From the NCBI RefSeq assembly GCF_021390435.2, contig NZ_JAJVCN010000004.1:1406501-1470500 (forward strand): DNA of 64,000 nucleotides. The letters are read 5' to 3'. Position 1 is the first letter of the stretch; each line of letters opens with the position of its first letter. The notes below the pieces were generated by a model. That model made no database searches, had not been told where the DNA came from, and was given only the letters and a program-made list of their open reading frames with translations. Of this stretch, positions 51,091 through 59,492 are shown one piece after another. The stretch comes from Kibdelosporangium philippinense. Its GTDB lineage: Bacteria > Actinomycetota > Actinomycetes > Mycobacteriales > Pseudonocardiaceae. A program made the position numbers and the translations under genes.

Positions 51091-52363
51091 TCGTGGCGCC
51101 GATCAAGACCGCGCACACGATGGCCACTGCCTGGAAGCTGCCAGTGAACGCCACAAACGTGCCGATCAGGGCGACGCCAAGGCCCGCGCCCGCTTCGAAC
51201 GACACCGACTCAACGCCCGCGGCGGCCCCGGCCTGCTCGGCGCCGGCACCGGTCATGATCAGATCGGAGGCGATCATCTGCACGGCCCCATGCCCGGCGC
51301 CGACCAACGCGAGACCAACGCCCAAAAGCGGCCCGTCGGCCACGACCACATATCCGATCGCGGCGACGACCAGACCAGCGAAAATCCCTGCCCTGCTGCC
51401 GATCCGGGAGACGACAAGGCCAGTCAGCGGCGCCGCGATCAGCGCGGCGAGCGGCATCGGCAGCAGCGCGAACGCGGCGTCGCGCGGCGACTTGTCCAAC
51501 GTCAACTGCAGGTACTGCACGAGTTGCAGTTCAAACCCGACCATCACGAGCACCGGCAAGGTCGAAGCCACCGCGCCTGTGCGAAAACGTGGCCGCCGGA
51601 ACAGGCTTACGTCGAGCATGGGATGCGGCAGCCGCTGTTGCCGTCGCACAAAGATCACGGCCGCGATCACACCGATCAGCCCGGATCCGACGATTTCGAC
51701 CGCATGCCCATGCGGCAGCGCGATGATGGCGTACGCGATGCCCAGCGAGCCGACGATGGCCAACGCCGGCGAGGTCGCTTCCCAAGGCTGCTTGGTCTCG
51801 GACACTTCGTTCTTGAGCAGGAACCCGACCACTGGCAGCGCGATCGCCACGATCGGGACGTTGACCAGGAAAATGGAACCCCACCAGAAGTGGTTCAGCA
51901 ACAACCCGCCAGCCACTGGGCCCAGCGCGGACGCTCCGGCGGCCACCGCGCTCCACGCGCCGATAGCGACCGAATGACTACGGCCCGCGTGGAACGTCTG
52001 CCGGATGATCGCCAGCGTCGCCGGGATGATCATGGCGGCCCCGATGGCCACCGCGACCCGCCCGGCGATCAGTTCGGCGGGTGTCCTGGCGAAGGCGGAC
52101 AGCCCGGACGCGACCCCGAACACCCATAGCCCGATGACAAGTAAGCGTTTGTGGCCGATCCGGTCACCAAGCGGCCCGGTGACGAGCACGAGGCCGATCA
52201 TGGTGAGCGAGTACACATCGACGATCCACAGGATCTCGCCGGCGGTCAGCCGCATTTCAGCGGTGAGCGCGGGGACCGCGATGTTCAGGATGGTCACGTC
52301 GACCGCGGCTGGCAGGAAACACCAGAGGACGGTGACCAGCACCGTCCACCGATAGATCGTCAC
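51062..52363 (-). CDS. MFS transporter, DHA2-like drug exporter
   Basis: 433 residues from GTG 52363, about 13-14 membrane segments. TVLWCFLPAAVDVTILNIAV is the D1 motif of 14-helix exporters; motif A is GPLGDRIGHKRLLVIGLWVF; motif C is AVAAGASALGPVAGGLLLNH. 45 bases downstream of the LLM oxidoreductase gene on the same strand, so these two may be an operon. Convergent with the M20 peptidase gene (29-base overlap), so it may or may not belong with the sigma-54 system. Confidence 0.9.
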   Translation of the reverse strand: MTIYRWTVLVTVLWCFLPAAVDVTILNIAVPALTAEMRLTAGEILWIVDVYSLTMIGLVLVTGPLGDRIGHKRLLVIGLWVFGVASGLSAFARTPAELIAGRVAVAIGAAMIIPATLAIIRQTFHAGRSHSVAIGAWSAVAAGASALGPVAGGLLLNHFWWGSIFLVNVPIVAIALPVVGFLLKNEVSETKQPWEATSPALAIVGSLGIAYAIIALPHGHAVEIVGSGLIGVIAAVIFVRRQQRLPHPMLDVSLFRRPRFRTGAVASTLPVLVMVGFELQLVQYLQLTLDKSPRDAAFALLPMPLAALIAAPLTGLVVSRIGSRAGIFAGLVVAAIGYVVVADGPLLGVGLALVGAGHGAVQMIASDLIMTGAGAEQAGAAAGVESVSFEAGAGLGVALIGTFVAFTGSFQAVAIVCAVLIGATITVALPRRD

Positions 52364-52408
52364 GAGCGGTCATAGTGCACTGGCAACCGAGGCGAAGCGG
52401 CCTGTTTT

Positions 52409-53431
52409 TCAGCGCCAGCCCAGGTCAGGAGCGACGTGCGTGAGAATGCTCTCGATCACGTGCGCGTTGTAGTCGACGCCGAGCTGGTTGGGCACGGTCA
52501 GCAGCAGCGTGTCCGCCTCGGCGATCGCCTCGTCCTCGGCCAGTTGCTTCACCAGCACGTCGGGCTCGGCGGCATACGTACGACCGAAAATCGCCCTGGT
52601 GTCAGCGTCGATGTGGCCGATCTGGTCACGGCTGTCACCGTCCCGGCCGAAGTACCCCCGGTCAAGGTCAGACGTCAGCGCGAAAATGCTGCGCGACACC
52701 GACACACGCGGTTCACGGTCCCACCCGGCCTCGGTCCATGCCTTGCGGAACGCCCGGATCTGCTCGGCCTGCTGGACGTGGAAAGGCGCCCCGCCCTCGT
52801 CGTTCTTCAGTGTCGAGCTCATCAGGTGCATGCCTTGCTGAGCCGCCCATACGGCAGTGCCGTTGGAGCCCGCGCCCCACCAGATCCGCTCCCGCAACCC
52901 CGGCGAGTGCGGCTCGACGCGCAGCAACCCGGGCGGGTTGGCGAACATCGGACGCGGGTTGGGCTCGGCGAATCCCTTGCCCTGCAACACCATCAGCAGC
53001 ACCTCGGCGTGCTTGCGGGCCATGTCGGCCTCGGTCTCGCCTTCGCTTGGCTGGTAGCCGAAGTACCGCCACCCGTCGATGACCTGCTCAGGTGATCCAC
53101 GGGAGATGCCGAGCTGCAGCCTGCCACCGGCGATCAGGTCCGCGGCACCGGCGTCCTCGGCCATGTACATCGGGTTCTCGTAGCGCATGTCGATCACACC
53201 GGTGCCGATCTCGATGCGTTCGGTCTTCGCCCCGATCGCGGCCAGCAGCGGGAACGGCGACGCGAGCTGCCTGGCGAAGTGGTGCACCCTGAAGTAGGCG
53301 CCGTCCGCGCCGAGCTCCTCCGCGGCCACCGCAAGGTCAACTGCCTGCAACAACGCGTCCGACGCGGACCTTGTGCGGGAGTGCTGGCCGTCCGACCAGT
53401 GCCCGAACGAGAGGAAACCGATGTTCTTCAT
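52409..53431 (-). CDS. LLM class flavin-dependent oxidoreductase
   Basis: 340 residues from ATG 53431 (the frame is open to 53470). Luciferase-like TIM barrel: MKNIGFLSFGHWSDGQHSRT, ELGADGAYFRVHHFARQLAS, IEIGTGVIDMRYENPMYMAE and LIAGGRLQLGISRGSPEQVI. Bacterial alkanal monooxygenase-like subgroup. Cytoplasmic, using FMN or F420. Upstream DNA (53479 onward) is a dispersed repeat, so its promoter lies within or beside that repeat. Confidence 0.9.
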   Translation of the reverse strand: MKNIGFLSFGHWSDGQHSRTRSASDALLQAVDLAVAAEELGADGAYFRVHHFARQLASPFPLLAAIGAKTERIEIGTGVIDMRYENPMYMAEDAGAADLIAGGRLQLGISRGSPEQVIDGWRYFGYQPSEGETEADMARKHAEVLLMVLQGKGFAEPNPRPMFANPPGLLRVEPHSPGLRERIWWGAGSNGTAVWAAQQGMHLMSSTLKNDEGGAPFHVQQAEQIRAFRKAWTEAGWDREPRVSVSRSIFALTSDLDRGYFGRDGDSRDQIGHIDADTRAIFGRTYAAEPDVLVKQLAEDEAIAEADTLLLTVPNQLGVDYNAHVIESILTHVAPDLGWR

Positions 53432-53478
53432 GCCATGGCCAACACCGAACACCGTTGATTGATTCCTCAACTAATTTT

Positions 53479-53718
53479 ATGCCGTGAAGGTCTTCTCACC
53501 TTGGCGGCGTTGAACGCGTCAAACTCGGCCTTCGCGCCCGCCGGGACCTTAAGCAAGTCCGCGGGCTGACCGCTTTCGGCCACCTCAAGGTCCACTAAGG
53601 ACAAAAAATCGCCTCGTCAGCCACACGTATCACACCAGCCCCACTTACCACGGGGTGGGATGCCGTGAAGGTCTTCTCACCTTGGCGGCGTTGAACGCGT
53701 CAAACTCGGCCTTCGCGC
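53479..53718 (-). repeat. Dispersed repeat, copies E1 and E2 in tandem
   Basis: A 59-base block starting ATGCCGTGAAGGTCTTCTCA is identical at 53479-53537 and 53660-53718, 181 bases apart. Between them, on the minus strand, are GTGGGGCTGGTGTGATACGT, CTGACGAGGCGATTTTTTG and TCCTTAGTGGACCTTGAGG, matching copies A and B. The whole stretch 53432-53754 has no gene. A transposition or recombination event probably duplicated the end block. Confidence 0.8.
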
Positions 53719-53769
53719 TCCTGAACGTCACGGCGTGGACTTCTTCAAGAAGGAGGCCGAGCGGGTGGC

Positions 53770-54314
53770 GTGAAGCTGGCCGACGAAGCCGGTACGGGTG
53801 CGCCGAGCATGCGCAAGCTCGCTGAGCGGCTCGGCGCGAGGCGATGTCGCTCTACTACCACTTCCGGAACAAGGACGTGCTGCTCGACGGCATGGTCGAC
53901 CTGGTGTTCAGCGAGATCGAGCTGCCACCCGTCGACGCCGACTGGCAGCCCGCGATGCGACGGCGGGCCGTGTCGATGCGTGACGCGCTGAACCGTCACC
54001 CCTGGGCGGTCAGCCTGATGGACTCGCGAACGACCCCCGGTCACGCGTCGCTGCGCCACCGCGACGCCGTCATCGGCTGCCTGCGGTCAGGCGGTTTCTC
54101 GATCGCGGGCGCGGCCCACGCGGTCTCGCTGCTCGCCGTTCAAGTCACCGGCCGGGTTCGAGGAGGTGGCTGGCGCGATCCTGGACCAGCTGGCTGCCGA
54201 GGAGTTCCCGCACACCTCGCCGAGATGATCACGGAACGGGCCGGACACGCCTACACCGAGGAATTCGAGATCGGGCTCGATGTGATCCTCGACGGACTGC
54301 GGCGGTGGGCGTAG
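53770..54314 (+). pseudogene. TetR family regulator remnant with several frameshifts
   Basis: Pieces in different frames make a TetR gene: VKLADEAGTGAPSMRKLAER (from 53770), then shifted by one base MSLYYHFRNKDVLLDGMVDL (53844), then EEVAGAILDQLAAEEFPHT (about 54160-54215, another frame), then HLAEMITERAGHAYTEEFEI to 54314. The start of the gene is missing; the repeat copy ends 51 bases upstream. The HTH region itself contains the first shift. Clearly decayed. Confidence 0.85.
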
Positions 54315-54463
54315 ACACCTCCAGCAAAGGCGATGGTCAGCTCCGGTCGCCCGCGATGTAAGGTGATGTTGGCTTCGTTGAGCAGTCAGCGGCCTGGTTC
54401 GTGTTGGCCTTGTGTTGCTGATTACCTGCTTGCTGCGTGGACGCAGTAGATGGAGCTGGCTGA

Positions 54464-55195
54464 GTGGTGGGTGATACCCGCGTGGCTGAAATGCTTGATG
54501 ATGTCCGTTCGGCTGTGGCTGCGCTGACGGCGACTCTCGAGACTGCTTCCGACAGTGCGGAAGTGCTTGACGCTGTCTGTTCCGAGGCGGTACGCGTGGT
54601 GCCAGGTGCCGACATGGCCAGCATCACCGCGATCGACGAAAGAGGCGCGCGAACGGCCGCGTATTCCGACAAGCGGGCCTACGAGGTCGACCAGGCGCAG
54701 TACGCAGCCGGTGACGGCCCATGCCTGCGCGCCGCCGCGACAGGGGAGACGGTTCGGCTGTCGTTGTACAACGCCAGCGAGCTGTGGCCCGACTTCGCCG
54801 CGAGCGCCAAACAGGTCGGCGTCGGCAGCTACCTGGCCGCGCCACTGCGCGTGGACGACCGACTTGCCGGTGCCATCAACCTTTTCGGGTTCGGCGACCA
54901 CGGCTTCGCGGAGATGGACTCGAAACTGCTCGACCTGTACGTCACGGTGGTGACGTTCGGCCTGCGGACAATCCACCGATATCAGCAAGTCCGCGAGCTG
55001 GCCGACAACCTCGAGACGGCCATGCGGTCGCGCGCGGTGATCGAGCAGGCCAAAGGCATCCTGATGGCGACGTACAAGATCAGTGACGATGCCGCGATCC
55101 AACGGCTGATCAGCTACTCGCAGGGCACGAACACCAAGCTGCGCCAGATCGCGGCCGAGTTCGTGCGCAAGGCGTCGATCCCGGACGAGGAATAG
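54464..55195 (+). CDS. GAF-ANTAR domain antiterminator/sensor
   Basis: 243 residues from GTG 54464 (GTG 54482 is also possible). GAF domain about residues 20-165 (ITAIDERGARTAAYSD, DGPCLRAAATGETVRLS). The ANTAR RNA-binding domain is at the C-terminus, with SRAVIEQAKGILMATYKISD and SYSQGTNTKLRQIAAEFVRK. Known: ANTAR proteins bind paired hairpins in leader RNAs to prevent termination. First gene of a same-strand run through 57948. Confidence 0.92.
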   Translation: MVGDTRVAEMLDDVRSAVAALTATLETASDSAEVLDAVCSEAVRVVPGADMASITAIDERGARTAAYSDKRAYEVDQAQYAAGDGPCLRAAATGETVRLSLYNASELWPDFAASAKQVGVGSYLAAPLRVDDRLAGAINLFGFGDHGFAEMDSKLLDLYVTVVTFGLRTIHRYQQVRELADNLETAMRSRAVIEQAKGILMATYKISDDAAIQRLISYSQGTNTKLRQIAAEFVRKASIPDEE

Positions 55196-55224
55196 CTTCC
55201 CGATCCCGGGGTACGCCTCGGACC

Positions 55225-55734
55225 ATGACGGACACACTGCTCGGGATCTACTTGAACGACCACCTGGCCGGTGCGGTCGTTGGCGGCAAGCTGGCGAAGC
55301 GGCTGGCCAGGGCGGAACGCTACGAGCTGTACGGCCCGGTCCTGCACCGAATCGCCGGTGAGATCGACGAGGACCGGTCCGACCTGCTCAAGATGATGAA
55401 CGCCTTGGACATCCCGGTCCGGCGCTACAAGACCGTGCTTGCCAAGGCGGGCGAGAGGATCGGGGCGTTGAAGCCGAACGGGCGGCTGTTGACGCGCTCG
55501 CCGCTGAGCCGGGTCGTGGAGCTGGAGGCGCTGCGGCTCGACGCGGAAGGCAAGGCGGCGGGCTGGCGCACCCTGAAAGCCTTGGCGGACTCCAGGTTGG
55601 ATGCGGCGCGACTGGACGAGCTGATCGACCGGGCCACTACCCAGATCGAGGATTTGGAGCGGCTGCGGGTGCAAGCCGCGTCGGAGGCGTTCGATGGCAA
55701 GGCCGAATCGGTTGTTGCCCGCGACGATGCCTGA
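55225..55734 (+). CDS. Helical protein of unknown function
   Basis: 169 residues, ATG 29 bases after the ANTAR gene stop. Predicted all-helical: LGIYLNDHLAGAVVGGKLAK, GPVLHRIAGEIDEDRSDLLK and LSRVVELEALRLDAEGKAAG. The pattern of Asp/His/Glu on helices resembles ferritin-like four-helix proteins, but the metal motif is not clear. No signal peptide. Its last 8 bases overlap the next start (ATGCCTGA). Confidence 0.75.
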   Translation: MTDTLLGIYLNDHLAGAVVGGKLAKRLARAERYELYGPVLHRIAGEIDEDRSDLLKMMNALDIPVRRYKTVLAKAGERIGALKPNGRLLTRSPLSRVVELEALRLDAEGKAAGWRTLKALADSRLDAARLDELIDRATTQIEDLERLRVQAASEAFDGKAESVVARDDA

Positions 55735-56758
55735 TGTGGCAGTAGGTCTGCTCACTGACCCGGGGCTTGCCGCGGAACTCGTCGACCGGTTGCACGGCGA
55801 TTTGTCCGAGCGACTGGGGGCCAGGGTGGACGTCGTGCACGATCCCTTCGAGGCGATGTACCCGGATATCAGCCTGCTGATGGAGAAGGCGCGGGAACAC
55901 GTCCGCGGCACGGTGTGGGATCTGGTGATCTGCGTGACCGATCAGCCGATGCCGGGGGACTCCGGTGTCGCGATGGCCGGCTTGCACACGGCCGACCGGG
56001 TCGCGGTGATTTCCCTGCCCGCGCTTGGCTGGTTTCACCGCAGGCGGCTGCGTGCCTCGATCGTGGAGATCGTGGGTTACTTTGTGTCGTGCGAAACACC
56101 GGCGATGCCGGTGCCGACGACCTCCGTGCGCCGCTCGGAGTCCCATGTGGACGTTGTACTGCCCCGGCGGTGGGCGGTGTTGCAGGCAGTCATCGGCATG
56201 GTCAGGGTCAATCGGCCGTGGCGGTTGTTCCGTGGGCTGTCGAGGGCGCTCGCCGGGGCGTTGACCGGGATGACGTTCGGCGTGTTGTATTCGACGATCT
56301 GGACGTTGGCGGCCGTGTTGAGTCCGGCACGCTTGGCGGCTGCGACCGTCGCAGGCATTGCCATTCTCACGGTCTGGATCATCGTGGGCCATGAATTGTG
56401 GGAGAGCGCCCCGCAGACCCGGCTCCGAAATATCAGCACCGTCGTTACCGTTGCCGTTGGTGCGTTTGCGTTCTTTGTGGCGTTGTTCGCCATCGCCCTT
56501 GGCGTGATGGCGCTGGTGATCCCGCCTGGTTATCTGGCCGGGGTGCTTGGTCATCCGGTGGGTTTGTCCGACTACGTGACCATCGCGCTGATGGCCAGTG
56601 TGATCGGCACCCTTGCCGGTGCGGTGGGCTCTGGGCTCGAAAACGACACAACCGTACGAGAAGCGACATATGGCCACCGGGCACGCCAGCGCCGCAGCAG
56701 GGTGGAACACGAAGCCGAGGACGGCACCACGCCCACTCTTCGGTATCGCAAGGACTGA
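55727..56758 (+). CDS. Membrane protein with cytoplasmic N-terminal domain
   Basis: 343 residues from ATG 55727, which overlaps the preceding stop; ATG 55694 is an alternative. The first about 165 residues are soluble (VAVGLLTDPGLAAELVDRLH, HVRGTVWDLVICVTDQPM). Then follow about five membrane segments (ALAGALTGMTFGVLYSTIW, AATVAGIAILTVWIIVG, VTVAVGAFAFFVALFAIALG, ALMASVIGTLAGAVGSG), and a basic tail (GHRARQRRSRVEHEAEDG). Family not recognised. Its place in an ANTAR-led operon with a lipoprotein and DUF6766 suggests an envelope or stress function. Confidence 0.75.
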   Translation: MPDVAVGLLTDPGLAAELVDRLHGDLSERLGARVDVVHDPFEAMYPDISLLMEKAREHVRGTVWDLVICVTDQPMPGDSGVAMAGLHTADRVAVISLPALGWFHRRRLRASIVEIVGYFVSCETPAMPVPTTSVRRSESHVDVVLPRRWAVLQAVIGMVRVNRPWRLFRGLSRALAGALTGMTFGVLYSTIWTLAAVLSPARLAAATVAGIAILTVWIIVGHELWESAPQTRLRNISTVVTVAVGAFAFFVALFAIALGVMALVIPPGYLAGVLGHPVGLSDYVTIALMASVIGTLAGAVGSGLENDTTVREATYGHRARQRRSRVEHEAEDGTTPTLRYRKD

Positions 56759-56795
56759 CACGGTTAACCGAGCGCTGTTGCGGGTACTCAACTGT

Positions 56796-57185
56796 GTGCG
56801 GATGTTGCCGATGCTGCTCGTTGCTGTGTTCGTCCTAAGCGGATGCAGCGGCGCGTCAGAGTCCGCGCCTGTCCGGGAAATCGCGACCGAGTTCGTGTCC
56901 GCACTGGCCGACAACGACGCCACGACAGCATGTTCCCTGTTCGCGCCGCAGGCTGTGCAGCGTATCGCCAGGTTGCGGCCCGAAGGATGTGCGCAGGTTC
57001 TCGCCACCATGGGACTGCCGACGGATCGTCCTGGCCAGGTCGAGGTCTGGGGCGAGACGGCTCAGGTCAAGACCAGCGGCGACACGTTGTTCCTGAAGCG
57101 GTTCACGCAGGGCTGGCGCATTGTCGCCGCGGGATGTGTGTCGCGCGGGGAGGAGCCGTACGAGTGCAAAGTGGACGGAACATGA
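56796..57185 (+). CDS. Small secreted lipoprotein
   Basis: 129 residues from GTG 56796 (ATG 56802 is possible). Lipoprotein signal MLPMLLVAVFVLSGCSG with lipobox LSGC. The mature part, about 110 residues, resembles NTF2-like small domains (REIATEFVSALADNDATTAC, LKRFTQGWRIVAAGC) and has several Cys (CSLFAPQ, EGCAQVL, AGCVSRG, YECKVDG) that may form disulfides. The next gene starts within its stop codon (ATGA). Confidence 0.8.
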   Translation: MRMLPMLLVAVFVLSGCSGASESAPVREIATEFVSALADNDATTACSLFAPQAVQRIARLRPEGCAQVLATMGLPTDRPGQVEVWGETAQVKTSGDTLFLKRFTQGWRIVAAGCVSRGEEPYECKVDGT

Positions 57186-57268
57186 TCAGTCGCGGGATTT
57201 TCCTCCTGTATCTCGTCATCATCCTCGGCGGGCTGCTCTACATGATCATCATCGGGTTGACGTCGTGA
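57182..57268 (+). CDS. 28-residue single-helix membrane peptide
   Basis: ATG 57182 overlaps the lipoprotein stop (ATGA), and its own TGA overlaps the next GTG start (GTGA), so it sits precisely between two real genes with coupled starts. The product is one hydrophobic helix, ISRGIFLLYLVIILGGLLYM plus IIIGLTS. The position argues strongly that it is translated. Possibly an accessory subunit of the adjacent membrane proteins. Confidence 0.7.
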   Translation: MISRGIFLLYLVIILGGLLYMIIIGLTS

Positions 57269-57948
57269 ACCGGGTCACCCGCTATGTCCGCCACAACGGC
57301 CTGAGCCTGTTCTTCGGTGCCCTGTTCCTGCTCGCGTTGGCGGGGCAGGCGATCGCGGGTTTCGCGGATCACAACGACCGCATGATCGCCGACCACGCGG
57401 CGACCGTCAGCTTCCTCAGCTACGTGACCTCTGCCGACTTCGCGGTCGACGTGGCCGAGAACTGGCAGTCGGAGTACCTGCAGTTCTTCCTCTACATCAT
57501 TGTGACGGTCTGGCTGGTCCAGGTCGGCTCCCCGGAATCGAAGCACCCGCGTGACATCGGCCAGGAAACCGACAAACAGCAACTGGTCGGCAGCCACAGC
57601 ACAGCCGACTCTCCGAAGTGGACACGGCACGGCGGCTGGCGTACTGCCGTGTTCTCATGGTCGCTCGGATTGGCCATGCTGGGGCTGTTCCTGCTGTCCT
57701 GGTTGGCGCAGTCGGTGGCTGGACTGAGCGCGTACAACTCAGAACAGCTTGGCAATCTCCAGGATCCGGTCGGGTACGGCTACTACGTGACATCGGCTGA
57801 CTTCTGGAACCGGACCCTGCAGAACTGGCAATCCGAGTTCCTCGCGATCGGCTCGATGGCGGTGTTCAGCGTGTATCTGCGGCAACGCGGATCGCCTGAG
57901 TCCAAACCGGTCGGCGCGCCCCACGCGACGACCGAGCAGTCCGGTTAG
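57265..57948 (+). CDS. DUF6766 family membrane protein with internal duplication
   Basis: 227 residues from GTG 57265. Two similar halves: YVTSADFAVDVAENWQSEYL and VWLVQVGSPESKHP in the first, YVTSADFWNRTLQNWQSEFL and VYLRQRGSPESKPV in the second, each with two membrane helices. These are hallmarks of DUF6766. Function unknown; often found near stress or topoisomerase genes in actinomycetes, as here. Last gene of the 54464-57948 run. Confidence 0.85.
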   Translation: MNRVTRYVRHNGLSLFFGALFLLALAGQAIAGFADHNDRMIADHAATVSFLSYVTSADFAVDVAENWQSEYLQFFLYIIVTVWLVQVGSPESKHPRDIGQETDKQQLVGSHSTADSPKWTRHGGWRTAVFSWSLGLAMLGLFLLSWLAQSVAGLSAYNSEQLGNLQDPVGYGYYVTSADFWNRTLQNWQSEFLAIGSMAVFSVYLRQRGSPESKPVGAPHATTEQSG

Positions 57949-57978
57949 GTCAGCCCGGTGAATGGGTAGACGTCTGGC

Positions 57979-58944
57979 ATGCGGTTGCGGCGGAGTGATC
58001 CGGCTGGGCCAGGGCTGACGCGACGCCGGCGAGGCAAGGGCTGGCAGTACCTGGACGAGAAAGGCGCGCCAGCGGACGCGCAATTCTGCGAACGCGCCAA
58101 CGCGCTGGTGATCCCACCGGCCTGGCGCGACGTCTGGATCTGCCCATTTCCCAACGGGCACATCCAGGCAGTCGGCACGGATGACGCTGGCCGTCGCCAG
58201 TACATCTACCACGAGCAGTGGCGGGCCAAGCGGGACGAGCAGAAGCACGAGCGGGTGCTTGAGCTGGTCAAGCGCCTCCCGGAGTTCCGGCAAGCGGTGG
58301 AAACAGACTTGGCCGGACGTGGACTGACGTGTGCGAGGGTGCACGCGGGCGCGTTGCGGATGCTCGATCGCGGAGTTTTCCGCACCGGCGGCGAGGAATA
58401 TTCCGACGACAGCCGCGGAGTGGCCACACTGCTGCGTGACGACGTTACCATCAGCAGAGGTGACCTGGCGTTCTGTTTCACGGCAAAAGGCGGCATTGAG
58501 CGGCGTCTGCGGATGAAGGATCCTGAGCTGGTCAAGCTCGTTCGCGCGCTGCGCCGGTCCTCGGCGGACACGGATCGGTTGCTTGTCTACTACCAGGGCC
58601 GGAAATGGCGTGAAGTGCACGCGGATTCCATCAACGAGCGGTTCAAAGAGCTGACGGGCGACGAATTCACCGCCAAGGACCTGCGTACGTGGAACGCCAC
58701 AGTCGTTGCGGCAGTGGCATTCGCGGAGGCCGAGCGGCCGAAGTCCAAGACGGCGTTCAAACGGGCGGAGGCGTCGGTCCTCGACCAGGTTGCTGAGCAA
58801 TTGGGCAACACCCGTGCGGTTGCGCGCCGGTCGTATGTGGATCCGCGGGTTGTCGAGGCGTTCAGTTCGGGAAAGACGATCGACCTGGCTGCGGTGGACA
58901 GCCGTGAGGAAATCGAACTGGCGGTGTACGAGCTGCTGGCGTAG
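57979..58944 (+). CDS. Type IB DNA topoisomerase
   Basis: 321 residues. N-terminal domain RRRRGKGWQYLDEKGAPAD, VIPPAWRDVWICPFPNGHIQ and GRRQYIYHEQWRAKRDEQKH; C-terminal catalytic domain with FTAKGGIERRL, KDLRTWNATVVAAVAFA and the nucleophile Tyr in ARRSYVDPRVVEAFSSG. It is a monomeric, poxvirus-like TopIB of normal bacterial length. It relaxes supercoils without ATP. 30 bases downstream of the DUF6766 gene. Confidence 0.93.
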   Translation: MRLRRSDPAGPGLTRRRRGKGWQYLDEKGAPADAQFCERANALVIPPAWRDVWICPFPNGHIQAVGTDDAGRRQYIYHEQWRAKRDEQKHERVLELVKRLPEFRQAVETDLAGRGLTCARVHAGALRMLDRGVFRTGGEEYSDDSRGVATLLRDDVTISRGDLAFCFTAKGGIERRLRMKDPELVKLVRALRRSSADTDRLLVYYQGRKWREVHADSINERFKELTGDEFTAKDLRTWNATVVAAVAFAEAERPKSKTAFKRAEASVLDQVAEQLGNTRAVARRSYVDPRVVEAFSSGKTIDLAAVDSREEIELAVYELLA

Positions 58945-58973
58945 CCGGTATTTGCAATGGGTACTACCTGTAC

Positions 58974-59492
58974 ATGCGAGCTGTCGACCGCGTCCGAGAC
59001 GCCCTTGCCCAGGTACGCAAGCGATACCAGAACGGCGAAGACCGTCCTTTGCTCGGCTATGCGACTGTGTTGGGCGCTTACGGCGGAGTCGTGGGTCTGT
59101 TGGCGGCCGCCGGTCGTGTGACGGGAACGCGGTTGCCGGAGCGGTTCAGCCTCGGCGATACCGTCCTTGTAGGTATTGCCACGCACAAGGCAAGCAGGTT
59201 GCTGGCCAAGGATGCGGTCACGAGTCCCTTGCGTGCGCCCTTCACGCGTTACGAGGAGCCTGCCGGGGACGGTGAATTGAACGAATCCGTTCATGGCCAT
59301 GGGGTTCGGCATGCTGCGGGCGAGCTGATGACGTGCCCGTTCTGTCTCGCGGTGTGGGTCGCGACCGGACTGACGGCTGGAATGGTGTTCGCGCCACGGT
59401 TCACCAGGGCGGCATCGACTGTGCTGACGGCAGTGGCCGTTTCGGACGTGCTTCAACTCGGCTACGACAGCGCCAAACAGATGGCGGGGTGA
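58974..59492 (+). CDS. DUF1360 family membrane protein
   Basis: 172 residues. Helices at about 28-48 (LGYATVLGAYGGVVGLLAA), 60-72 and two at the end. Typical DUF1360 signature: ATHKASRLLAKDAVTSPLR, APFTRYEEPAG and GELMTCPFCLAVWVATGL. Stop overlaps the next GTG by 4 bases. Function unknown; related proteins resemble sporulation YndJ/CotO-like membrane proteins. Confidence 0.85.
   Translation: MRAVDRVRDALAQVRKRYQNGEDRPLLGYATVLGAYGGVVGLLAAAGRVTGTRLPERFSLGDTVLVGIATHKASRLLAKDAVTSPLRAPFTRYEEPAGDGELNESVHGHGVRHAAGELMTCPFCLAVWVATGLTAGMVFAPRFTRAASTVLTAVAVSDVLQLGYDSAKQMAG

Noticed and set aside
56843..57268. 141-residue open frame covering the lipoprotein and the small peptide gene
   Set aside because: Out of frame with the lipoprotein that has a clear lipobox; only its last 28 codons, starting at 57182, are credible.
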